The notes beneath the pieces are model-generated. The model saw only the letters and a program-made list of their open reading frames with translations. It had not been told where the DNA came from and searched no databases. Position numbers and translations under genes: made by a program. Of a stretch of DNA of 7,600 bases, positions 1-5,662 are shown one piece after another. Source of the DNA: Acidobacteriota bacterium (GTDB lineage: Bacteria; Acidobacteriota; Polarisedimenticolia; J045); assembly GCA_020350085.1 (NCBI GenBank), contig CP070706.1, forward strand, positions 2,385,987 to 2,393,586, read 5' to 3'. Each line of letters begins with the position of its first letter. Position 1 is the stretch's first letter.

Positions 1-1
1 C

Positions 2-1099
2 CGCATCCGTGCGGCCTTGCCGACCATCAACTGGCTGTGCGAGCACGACGCGCGCGTGCTGTGTGCGAGCCATCTGGGACGGCCCAAAGGGCAGCGACGC
101 CCGGAGATGAGCCTGGCGCCGGTGGCGCGGCGGCTGTCCGCGCTGGTCGATCGCGACGTGCCGCTCGCGACCGACTGCATCGGCCCCGCCGTCGGCGACC
201 TCGTCGCCGAGCTGCAGCCGGGGCAGATCGGCGCGCTCGAGAATCTGCGCTTCCACGCCGGCGAGACGGCGGGCGATCTCGATTTCGCCGCCGAGCTGGC
301 CCGGCCTGTCGACGTGTTCGTCAACGACGCGTTCGGAGCCGCGCACCGCGCGCACGCTTCGGTCGTCGGCGTACCGCAGGTTCTCGGTGGAGGGGCGGCC
401 GGCTTCTTGATGGACAAGGAGCTGAACGCGCTCGGCCGGCTGCTCGAATCACCCGAGCGGCCTTACGCAGCCATACTCGGCGGTGCGAAGGTCTCGGACA
501 AGATTTCGCTGATCGAGAAGCTGCTCGAGCGTGTCGATCTGCTGCTGATCGGCGGAGCGATGGCCTACACATTCTTGGCGGCCCGGGGCGTGAGCGTGGG
601 TAGCTCGCGGGTCGAGCAGGATCAGCTCGCGCTGGCCAACGAGCTGACGCGTCGGGCGGGCGAGCGCGGCGTCGACGTGTTGCTGCCGATCGACCACGTC
701 ACGGCCGAAGCGGTGGACGGCAAGCAGGTGTCCGCGCTCGCGAGAACGGACGGCGCCTCGATCGCAGGCGGTCTTCTCGGCGTCGATATCGGTGAGCAGA
801 CGCTCGCCGGCTGGAAGGCGCGGCTCGGCAGCGGGCTGCGTACGGTGCTGTGGAATGGACCGGTGGGGCTGTTCGAAGCCGCGGGCTGCGACCGCGGCAC
901 GCGCGAGCTGGCCGCTCACCTCGCGGGCCTGGGCGCCGCGTTCCGGGTGGTCGGCGGAGGTGACACGGCCGCTGCCGCCGCGCGCTTCGGGCTGGAAGGC
1001 TCGTTCAACCACGTCTCGACGGGTGGCGGCGCGGCGCTCGAGTTCTTGTCGGGAATCGAGCTTCCAGGCGTGGCTGCGCTCGAGCAGGTGCGACAATAG
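2..1099 (+). CDS. pgk: Phosphoglycerate kinase, 5'-truncated by the window edge
   Basis: Cytosolic glycolytic kinase that interconverts 1,3-bisphosphoglycerate + ADP and 3-phosphoglycerate + ATP. The reading frame is open from base 2 and begins RIRAALPTINW, which matches the region roughly 35 residues into bacterial PGKs, so the RADLNVP segment lies outside the window and a TTG at 17 is not the true start. 365 residues are present. Family motifs in order: SHLGRPKG, ENLRFHAGE, VNDAFGAAHRAHAS, GFLMDKEL, GGAKVSDKISLIEKLL, LLIGGAMAYTFLAA, LWNGPVGLFE (nucleotide-binding region), VVGGGDTAAAAARFG and the hinge-proximal STGGGAALEFLSG. The C-terminus is normal and ends TAG at 1097. tpiA starts 22 bases downstream on the same strand, so the two are very likely in one operon; an upstream gap gene is common in such clusters but is not visible here. 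Confidence 0.97.
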   Translation, partial: RIRAALPTINWLCEHDARVLCASHLGRPKGQRRPEMSLAPVARRLSALVDRDVPLATDCIGPAVGDLVAELQPGQIGALENLRFHAGETAGDLDFAAELARPVDVFVNDAFGAAHRAHASVVGVPQVLGGGAAGFLMDKELNALGRLLESPERPYAAILGGAKVSDKISLIEKLLERVDLLLIGGAMAYTFLAARGVSVGSSRVEQDQLALANELTRRAGERGVDVLLPIDHVTAEAVDGKQVSALARTDGASIAGGLLGVDIGEQTLAGWKARLGSGLRTVLWNGPVGLFEAAGCDRGTRELAAHLAGLGAAFRVVGGGDTAAAAARFGLEGSFNHVSTGGGAALEFLSGIELPGVAALEQVRQ

Positions 1100-1100
1100 C

Positions 1101-1121
1101 AGGTGAGCGACGGAGAACGCG
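1101..1121 (+). promoter_or_regulatory. Ribosome binding site region of tpiA
   Basis: The 22-base pgk-tpiA spacer holds two purine-rich tracts. GGAGAA at 1112-1117 lies 4-6 bases before the ATG at 1122 and is the likely Shine-Dalgarno site. There is no room for a terminator or a full promoter, which supports co-transcription. Confidence 0.6.
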
Positions 1122-1904
1122 ATGACACGCAGACCGCTGATCGTGGCGAACTGGAAGATGCACCACACGCGCACGGCCGCCGAGGACTGGTGCTCGAAAT
1201 GGCACGAGCTGCGCGAGGACGAGCCGTGGCCCGAGAGGATCGAGATCGGTGTCGCGCCGGCCTTCACCGCGCTCAAGACGCTGCGCGCGCGCGGCCGCTC
1301 TCTGACGCTCGCGCTGGTTGGGCAGAACTGCCATCAAGAGCCCTTCGGGCCGTTTACCGGCGAGGTGTCTGCCGGGATGCTCGAGGACGCGGGTTGCGCG
1401 ATGGTGATCGTGGGCCATATCGAGCGCCGGCAGCATTACGGTGAGACCGATCGTTTGATCGCTCAGAAGGTCAAGGCCGTGCGCGAGGCCGGCATGGTGC
1501 CGATCGTGTGTGTCGGCGAGAGCGAGAATCAGCGCGAGTCCGGTCGCACCGAGCCGATCATCGAAAGCCAGCTGCGCCACGCGCTCTCGCTGGTGAGTCT
1601 GGCGCGCGGCGCGGAGATCGTCGTCGCTTACGAGCCGGTGTGGGCGATCGGCACTGGGCGCGTCGCCCAACCCGAGCAGGCGGAAGCGGCGCAGGCGTTC
1701 TTGCGCGGCATTCTGGCGAGCATCACCAACCGCGACGTGGCGGGCGACGCGAGGATTCTCTACGGCGGGTCGGTCAACCCGGACAACGCGAGCGTGCTGG
1801 CCGAGCAGCCCCACGTCGATGGCTTTCTCGTCGGCGGCGCCAGCCTGGACGCCGGGACGTTCCACCGAATCGTCAAGGCGTTCGCGCCCCTGGTCGGGGA
1901 CTGA
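1122..1904 (+). CDS. tpiA: Triosephosphate isomerase
   Basis: Interconverts dihydroxyacetone phosphate and glyceraldehyde 3-phosphate in the cytosol, the glycolytic step neighbouring pgk. 260 residues, slightly longer than the usual ~250. A complete TIM barrel is recognisable: ANWKM with Asn10 and Lys12 (substrate-binding Lys), the strand before the catalytic His (FTGEVSAGML), catalytic His99, VCVGE with Cys130, YEPVWAIGTG with catalytic base Glu171 and the mobile loop 6 (about 172-179), LYGGSVNPDN (phosphate binding) and DGFLVGGASL. The start is ATG at 1122, with GGAGAA 4 bases upstream and the family N-terminus immediately after it. One oddity: the near-invariant GHSERR reads GHIERR here (Ile100 next to the catalytic His). 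All catalytic residues are otherwise present, so the enzyme is probably active. Confidence 0.98.
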   Translation: MTRRPLIVANWKMHHTRTAAEDWCSKWHELREDEPWPERIEIGVAPAFTALKTLRARGRSLTLALVGQNCHQEPFGPFTGEVSAGMLEDAGCAMVIVGHIERRQHYGETDRLIAQKVKAVREAGMVPIVCVGESENQRESGRTEPIIESQLRHALSLVSLARGAEIVVAYEPVWAIGTGRVAQPEQAEAAQAFLRGILASITNRDVAGDARILYGGSVNPDNASVLAEQPHVDGFLVGGASLDAGTFHRIVKAFAPLVGD

Positions 1905-1968
1905 GCGGGGTCGCAGTGGGGCCCGCACCGCGCGGCTTACCGGCAGCTGCGCAGAGCGCCTGCGGACC

Positions 1969-2154
1969 ACGGTGGCGCGCAGAATGTGGATGGTATCGGC
2001 AGGGGCTTCCGGCCGTTTCGCCGTTTCGCCGTTTCGGTTGTGGAGCGGTCCGCGGGCGCTCGCCCCTTCCGGATCGGTCCCGACGGGGCTCGGCACCGCC
2101 CAGCGGAGAGCGCGAGACGCCCCGAGCGACCATCAACATTCTTCGCTCCACCAT
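1969..2154. repeat. Putative small inverted-repeat (MITE/REP-like) element
   Basis: A 26-bp arm at 1969-1994 matches the reverse complement of 2129-2154 at 22 of 26 positions, the best stretch being AGAATGT with GATGGT on the inner side. The whole span is about 186 bp. It encodes nothing recognisable. Within it are a triplet GCCGTTTC repeat and GC-rich self-complementary sequence (GGGCGCTCGCCC near 2054-2066). The structure suits a non-autonomous mobile or extragenic palindromic element, or a long RNA stem in a read-through tpiA-secG transcript. I see no target-site duplication, so mobility is inferred only from structure. Confidence 0.5.
2012..2035. repeat. Three tandem copies of GCCGTTTC
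   Basis: Bases 2012-2019, 2020-2027 and 2028-2035 are identical 8-mers, giving a perfect 24-bp tandem repeat inside the inverted-repeat element before secG. An 8-bp unit in non-coding DNA may vary in copy number by slippage; this is inference. Confidence 0.85.
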
Positions 2155-2245
2155 GCATTCGGACGGAAGTGGCTCTTGGAGCAGTGGTTTGCTGGGCCGG
2201 CTTCGGCCATGCTAGGGTGAGCGTTTTCCGGCCATTTTCGAGGCT

Positions 2246-2257
2246 CGGGAGGATTAC
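2246..2257 (+). promoter_or_regulatory. Ribosome binding site of secG
   Basis: CGGGAGGA at 2246-2253 is a strong Shine-Dalgarno match, ending 4 bases before the GTG at 2258. It decides the start: the GTG-initiated protein begins directly with the first SecG membrane helix. Confidence 0.75.
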
Positions 2258-2707
2258 GTGTACGCGGCAGTGCTGGTCATTCACGTGATCGTTTGCGTGT
2301 TCTTGATCCTGGTCGTGCTGTTGCAGACCGGGAAAGGGGGCGATATCGCCGCCGCCTTCGGTGGCAGCGGCTCGCAGGCCGTCTTCGGTCCGCGCGGCGC
2401 CAGCAACGTTCTTTCAAAGGCGACCACCTGGTCCGCCGTGATTTTCATGGTGACGTCGTTGGCCCTAGTGTTCTTGTCGCAGGGCGGGCGTCAGTCGGTC
2501 CTCGACGCGGCCCCCCAGGCCGGCGGACCCGCCGTGGAAGAGCCAGCCACTCCCGGTGCAGAAACGGACGCGGCTCCGAGCGGCGCGCAGCCCGGGCCGA
2601 GCCCCGAGCCCGCCGTCGGCGCGGCAGAGGATGCTGCCGGCGACGAGGCGGCGGCGGGATCGGAGGGCTCGCCGTCTGACGCGTCCGGTTCCTCCGGCGG
2701 GTCATAG
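2258..2707 (+). CDS. secG: Preprotein translocase subunit SecG
   Basis: Small inner-membrane subunit of the SecYEG channel that assists SecA-driven protein export. 149 residues from a GTG start with a strong Shine-Dalgarno site. Two membrane segments (about 3-22 and 57-75) flank the conserved cytoplasmic loop: LLQTGKGGDIAAAFGGSGSQ, then VFGPRGASNVLSKAT, which is diagnostic of SecG. Residues about 81-149 form a tail of Ala, Gly, Pro, Ser, Glu and Asp with no Lys or Arg; E. coli SecG is 110 residues, so this tail is long. It looks disordered and acidic. Placement after pgk-tpiA is a common arrangement in many bacteria, and the tRNA-Leu(GAG) behind it matches E. coli secG-leuU. The 353-base gap in front means it may have its own promoter, which I could not identify. 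Confidence 0.95.
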   Translation: MYAAVLVIHVIVCVFLILVVLLQTGKGGDIAAAFGGSGSQAVFGPRGASNVLSKATTWSAVIFMVTSLALVFLSQGGRQSVLDAAPQAGGPAVEEPATPGAETDAAPSGAQPGPSPEPAVGAAEDAAGDEAAAGSEGSPSDASGSSGGS

Positions 2708-2791
2708 ACGTTTCCGTCCGCGACGGTTCAGGCGACGCGCAATCGAGGCGGCGGCGAACGAGTCAGAGCGTCGTTCCGCGCGCTCCAGCTA

Positions 2792-2819
2792 TGGAAAGCG
2801 AGTTTGCGTGCGGTACAAT
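2792..2819 (+). promoter_or_regulatory. Candidate sigma-70-type promoter for tRNA-Leu
   Basis: TGGAAA (2792-2797, 4/6 to TTGACA) and TACAAT (2814-2819, 5/6 to TATAAT) are separated by 16 bases. The stretch just after the -10 is GCGGCCGC, a GC-rich discriminator of the sort found at stringently controlled stable-RNA promoters (known from E. coli; applied here by inference). Transcription would start near 2826, about 27 bases before the mature tRNA. The remaining bases 2708-2791 hold nothing I can identify. Confidence 0.5.
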
Positions 2820-2825
2820 GCGGCC

Positions 2826-2840
2826 GCTGGTGAAACCAGC
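2826..2840 (+). other. Hairpin in the tRNA-Leu 5' leader
   Basis: GCTGGT and ACCAGC form a perfect 6-bp stem with a GAA loop, 12 bases before the tRNA 5' end and right at the predicted transcription start. It could protect the precursor or help present the leader to RNase P; this is inference from position only. Confidence 0.55.
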
Positions 2841-2852
2841 GTCCGATCGGCT

Positions 2853-2939
2853 GCCGAAGTGGCGGAATTGGCAGACGCGCATGGTTGAGGGCCATGTGTC
2901 CTTCGGGACGTGCGAGTTCGAGTCTCGCCTTCGGCACCA
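2853..2939 (+). tRNA. tRNA-Leu, anticodon GAG
   Basis: A complete 87-base class II tRNA. Acceptor stem GCCGAAG/CTTCGGC is perfect (2853-2859 with 2929-2935), then discriminator A and an encoded CCA (2937-2939). The D arm lies at 2862-2878 with a 3-bp GCG/CGC stem. The anticodon stem CATGG/CCATG (2880-2884 with 2892-2896) carries the loop TTGAGGG, so the anticodon is GAG, reading CUC and CUU. The long variable arm folds as GTCC-TTCG-GGAC, which is typical of Leu and Ser tRNAs; discriminator A fits Leu rather than Ser. The T arm is GCGAG/CTCGC with loop TTCGAGT (2912-2928). In E. coli the same isoacceptor (leuU) also follows secG. Confidence 0.98.
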
Positions 2940-3254
2940 ATCTTCATCAGAGCCGCGAGAGTTCGCGCCCCTTGGCGGGGGCCACAATCTCGGCGGGCCA
3001 CGAAATGGCTGCGGGGTGATCGGACGCGGTGGAGAAACGGCCGCTCACCCCTCCCTCCCGGAAAGAGCGTCCGGGAGAAGCTCCTCGGATTCGGCGAGCT
3101 GCACGGGGGTCGGCAGCCTCCACGCACCGAAGTCCTCGGCGCAGCGTCATCCCCAAAATCGGAAAGACCGGTGCTGTCTGGCCTTCTCTGGAGGGGCATA
3201 CAGGCAGATACGGTGGCCGAGGCGGGCGGGCAATCATTCCTCCGCGACGGCGGC

Positions 3255-3284
3255 TTGATCGTTGCCCGAAAAGGACCGTAGATT
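3255..3284 (+). promoter_or_regulatory. Weak candidate promoter for the phosphorylase gene
   Basis: TTGATC (3255-3260) and TAGATT (3279-3284) each match 4/6 of the sigma-70 hexamers, with an 18-base spacer. The direct repeat TCGTTGCCCG overlaps and follows this site at an exact 40-base interval, and a 12-bp palindrome lies about 20 bases downstream, so a bound regulator is conceivable. The support is positional and modest. Confidence 0.25.
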
Positions 3285-3346
3285 CTCCGTCTCGTTCGTC
3301 GTTGCCCGTCGACGGGGAGCGGGTCATCAGCCATCACCATCCATCA

Positions 3347-3362
3347 GGGGGAGCGGAGCCAC
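3347..3362 (+). promoter_or_regulatory. Ribosome binding site of the phosphorylase gene
   Basis: Two GGAG cores, 3350-3353 and 3355-3358, lie 9 and 4 bases before the ATG at 3363. They support this ATG as the start. Confidence 0.6.
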
Positions 3363-5540
3363 ATGACCCCGAGTCCCAGTCGGTTCGATCTGCCGAGAAT
3401 TCAGACCCTGGCACCAGTCGACTTGAAGCTTCCGGAGGACTTCTCGCGGCTTTCCGAGCTGGCCTACAATCTGTGGTGGTCCTGGACTCCTGAAGCGCGG
3501 ATCTTCTTCTCGAGCATCAATCCGGGACTGTGGGCGCGCTACCGCAGTCCGATTCACCTGCTGCTCGAGACCGGCCCTCAGCAGTGGGAATCGTTGCGAT
3601 CCTCGGAGGTGTTCCGCTCTTCCTACGAGCGGATCATGGGCGCCTTCGATCGCTACATGACCAAGCCCGAGCAATGGTGGTTCTCGCGCCAGCATCCGGA
3701 CTACCACGCGGGAGCGTTCGCTTATCTGTCCACGGAGTACGGCATTCACGAGTGTCTCGGACTGTACTCGGGCGGTCTCGGCGTGCTCTCGGGAGATCAC
3801 TGCAAGTCGGCTTCGGATCGGGGGCTGCCACTCGTAGCCGTGGGACTGCTTTATCGACGGGGATACTTCCGCCAGACGATCGATGCCGAGGGACGCCAGC
3901 AGCATTTCTATCCCGACTTCGATCTTTCGGTGCTACCGATGCAGCCGGTGCTGAGCCGCGATGGCCATCCGTTGATCATCTCCGTGCCGTTGCTCGACAG
4001 GACCGTCCGGCTGGCGGTGTACAAAGTCCAGGTGGGGCGCATTCCGCTGCTGCTGCTTGATTCGGACGTCAGTCAGAACGAGCCGCAGGACCGGCCGATC
4101 ACCCACATCCTCTACGTGCGCGGCCGCGAGATGCGACTTTGCCAGGAGATGCTGCTCGGAGTAGGCGCCGTGCGAGCACTCCGCGCCCTCGAGATTCATC
4201 CGGCGGTCTGGCACCTGAACGAAGGGCACTCGGCGCTGATGGTCTTCGAGCTGATCCGAGAGGAACTCGGTCGCGGAGAGACGTTCCAACGGGCGATCGA
4301 GCGCATCAAGAAGAACCTCGTGTTCACGACACACACACCCGTTCCGGCGGGCAACGAGAGGTTCACGCCCAATCTGGCTCGTCTGTACCTCGGCAGCTGG
4401 GCCGTGCAGTTCGGCGTGCCCGTCTCGGATCTGATGGCGCTCGGCCGCGTGAAGCGCGACGACGAGAAGGAGTCGTTCAACTTGACGGCACTCGCGCTGC
4501 GCTGCTCGTCGTTCAGAAACGCCGTCAGCAAGAAACACGGTGAGGTCAGTCGCGACATGTGGCGCTCGTTATTCAAGAACGAGGACCCGCCGATCGCGTC
4601 GATCACTAACGGTGTGCACGTCGACTCTTTCCTCGGCTTGGAACTACGCGAGCTGTTCGAAAGGCGCGTCGGCATCGATTGGCAAGAGGATCTCGACGAT
4701 CGAAAGCGGTGGGGACGACTCGACGAGCTGCTGCCGGACGATGAGCTGTGGGCGGCGCACAATGCGCAGAAGAGGCGCTTGATCCGCGTGTGCCGCGATC
4801 GGCTCCGGCGCATGTACGCACGCCACGGTGCCTCGCCACGAGAGCTGATGGCCGTGTCGAAGATTCTCGAACCCAGGGCGCTGACGATTGGATTCGGGCG
4901 CCGCTTCGCCACCTACAAGCGGGCGGGGCTGCTGTTCCGCGACGTGAAGCGCATCAAGAAGATTGTGCGCGATGAGGCGCGTCCCGTGCAGTTCGTGTTC
5001 GCCGGCAAGGCGCATCCTGCCGATCTCGAGGGCCAGTCGCTGATCACCGACCTGTTTCGCCACGCACAGTCGGAGGACTTCAAGGGGCGGGTCGTGTTTC
5101 TCGAGGACTACGACCTGCGCATCGGCCGCATTCTCGTCGAGGGCGTCGACGTGTGGCTCAACAACCCGCGCCGGCCGCTCGAGGCCTCGGGGACCTCGGG
5201 GCAGAAGGCCGCCGTCAACGGCGCGCTGAACCTCTCGGTGCTCGACGGCTGGTGGATCGAGGGCTACGCGCCCGAAGTCGGCTGGGCCATCGGCGGGCAA
5301 GAGGCCAGTCAAGACGAGGCGAAGCAGGACGAAGACGACGCTCAGGCTCTCTACCGGCTGCTCGAGGACGAGGTCGTGCCGTTGTACTACGAGCGCGACG
5401 CCGACGACTTGCCGCGAGAGTGGATTCGCCGCTCGAAGTGTGCGATCCGCAATCTTCTGCCGCGCTTTTGCGGCTCGCGGATGGTGCGTGAATACGCCGA
5501 GCGCGCCTACCTTCCGCTGACGGTGAACGATCGCGACTGA
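3363..5540 (+). CDS. glgP: Alpha-glucan (glycogen/maltodextrin) phosphorylase, GT35
   Basis: PLP-dependent enzyme that releases glucose 1-phosphate from the non-reducing ends of glycogen or maltodextrins. 725 residues, at the short end for the family but complete. Residues about 24-120 form the N-terminal domain of the bacterial alpha-glucan phosphorylase subtype (FSRLSELAYNLWWSWTPEA). Then come YLSTEYGIHECLGLYSGGLG (121-140) with SGDHCKSASDRGLPLVAVGLLY, HLNEGHSALMVFE (284-296), TTHTPVPAGNERF (322-334), HGEVSRDMW (392-400) and ITNGVHVDSFLG (414-425). The C-terminal half has IGFGRRFATYKRAGLLF (509-525), FAGKAHPAD, VFLEDYDLRIGR and EASGTSGQKAAVNGALNLS, where Lys615 is the expected PLP-binding lysine. 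GQK replaces the NMK/GMK of better-known members. There are no other glycogen genes nearby, so the physiological substrate is uncertain. The gene is convergent with the small minus-strand gene beyond the REP element. Confidence 0.95.
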   Translation: MTPSPSRFDLPRIQTLAPVDLKLPEDFSRLSELAYNLWWSWTPEARIFFSSINPGLWARYRSPIHLLLETGPQQWESLRSSEVFRSSYERIMGAFDRYMTKPEQWWFSRQHPDYHAGAFAYLSTEYGIHECLGLYSGGLGVLSGDHCKSASDRGLPLVAVGLLYRRGYFRQTIDAEGRQQHFYPDFDLSVLPMQPVLSRDGHPLIISVPLLDRTVRLAVYKVQVGRIPLLLLDSDVSQNEPQDRPITHILYVRGREMRLCQEMLLGVGAVRALRALEIHPAVWHLNEGHSALMVFELIREELGRGETFQRAIERIKKNLVFTTHTPVPAGNERFTPNLARLYLGSWAVQFGVPVSDLMALGRVKRDDEKESFNLTALALRCSSFRNAVSKKHGEVSRDMWRSLFKNEDPPIASITNGVHVDSFLGLELRELFERRVGIDWQEDLDDRKRWGRLDELLPDDELWAAHNAQKRRLIRVCRDRLRRMYARHGASPRELMAVSKILEPRALTIGFGRRFATYKRAGLLFRDVKRIKKIVRDEARPVQFVFAGKAHPADLEGQSLITDLFRHAQSEDFKGRVVFLEDYDLRIGRILVEGVDVWLNNPRRPLEASGTSGQKAAVNGALNLSVLDGWWIEGYAPEVGWAIGGQEASQDEAKQDEDDAQALYRLLEDEVVPLYYERDADDLPREWIRRSKCAIRNLLPRFCGSRMVREYAERAYLPLTVNDRD

Positions 5541-5570
5541 TCCGCGCCCGCTTTCATCGCCAACCCGGAT

Positions 5571-5662
5571 GTAGCGACAGGGCTTGCCCTGTCAGACCGG
5601 CGCGCAGCGCCGGAGAGAGCTCGCGCTGCGCGCGAGTCTGACAACGCAAGCGTTGTCGCTAC
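5571..5662. repeat. Pair of inverted REP units (BIME-like element)
   Basis: The 39-bp arm 5571-5609 matches the reverse complement of 5624-5662 at 33 of 39 positions, around a 14-base centre. Each arm begins GTAGC, then folds into its own hairpin: GACAGGGC-TT-GCCCTGTC (5576-5593) in the left arm and GACAACGC-AA-GCGTTGTC (5640-5657) in the right. Four of the six mismatches between arms are paired changes that keep both small hairpins intact. The inner part CGCGCAGCG/CGCTGCGCG also pairs. A GTAG tetranucleotide followed by a palindrome is the known signature of REP sequences handled by RAYT-type (TnpA-REP) transposases. The element sits between convergent genes, the usual place for REPs, and could also stop transcription from both sides. 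No RAYT gene lies in the window. Confidence 0.8.

Larger units (their letters stand above)
1905..2257 (+). other. Non-coding gap between tpiA and secG
   Basis: 353 bases with no convincing gene; the open frames that cross it are low-complexity Arg/Ser/Pro-rich translations without family motifs. It holds an imperfect inverted repeat (1969-1994 and 2129-2154), a triplet 8-bp tandem repeat (2012-2035) and a short GC hairpin (2195-2208, GGCCG/CGGCC with a GCTT loop). I see no run of T after any stem, so no classical intrinsic terminator for pgk-tpiA, and no good -35/-10 pair for secG. Such a long gap inside an otherwise compact co-directional cluster suggests an inserted repeat element. Confidence 0.6.
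2940..3362 (+). other. Non-coding gap between tRNA-Leu and the phosphorylase gene
   Basis: 423 bases without a credible gene. A frame entering from the tRNA gives the familiar spurious MRVRVSPSAP peptide. The stretch holds a 5-bp hairpin soon after the tRNA (2954-2967, CGCGA/TCGCG), a perfect 8-bp stem at 3055-3077 (CTCCCGGA/TCCGGGAG, 7-base loop), a 10-bp direct repeat TCGTTGCCCG at 3259-3268 and 3299-3308, and a 12-bp palindrome CCCGTCGACGGG at 3305-3316. None of the stems is followed by a T run, so I do not call an intrinsic terminator for the tRNA. Confidence 0.6.

Noticed and set aside
17..19. TTG at 17 as the start of pgk
   Set aside because: The frame is open to base 2 and the preceding codons encode RIRAA, part of the conserved PGK sequence, so the gene is simply cut by the window edge.
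449..1276. A 275-residue minus-strand frame antisense to pgk and tpiA
   Set aside because: Fully overlaps two certain genes on the other strand and shows no domain or ribosome binding site.
1005..2096. A 363-residue open frame on the minus strand across the pgk end, tpiA and the following gap
   Set aside because: It lies antisense to tpiA, which has every TIM motif; the translation is Arg/Ala-rich without motifs, as expected of antisense frames in GC-rich DNA.
2954..2982. Intrinsic terminator directly after tRNA-Leu
   Set aside because: Two short GC hairpins are possible here (CGCGA/TCGCG, then GCCCC/GGGGC), but neither is followed by a T run.
2910..3281. A plus-strand frame beginning MRVRVSPSAP inside the tRNA and running into the gap
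   Set aside because: This N-terminus is the well-known spurious translation of a tRNA 3' half; the rest has no motif or coding character.
2947..3327. A 126-residue minus-strand frame in the tRNA-glgP gap
   Set aside because: Composition is Arg/Pro/Ser-rich and motif-free, and no Shine-Dalgarno site supports its start. I cannot exclude it without a homology search.
5571..5662. CRISPR repeats or an ordinary bidirectional terminator
   Set aside because: There are only two inverted units with no spacers, ruling out CRISPR; the GTAG ends and nested paired hairpins are better explained by REPs, although terminator activity may be a side effect.
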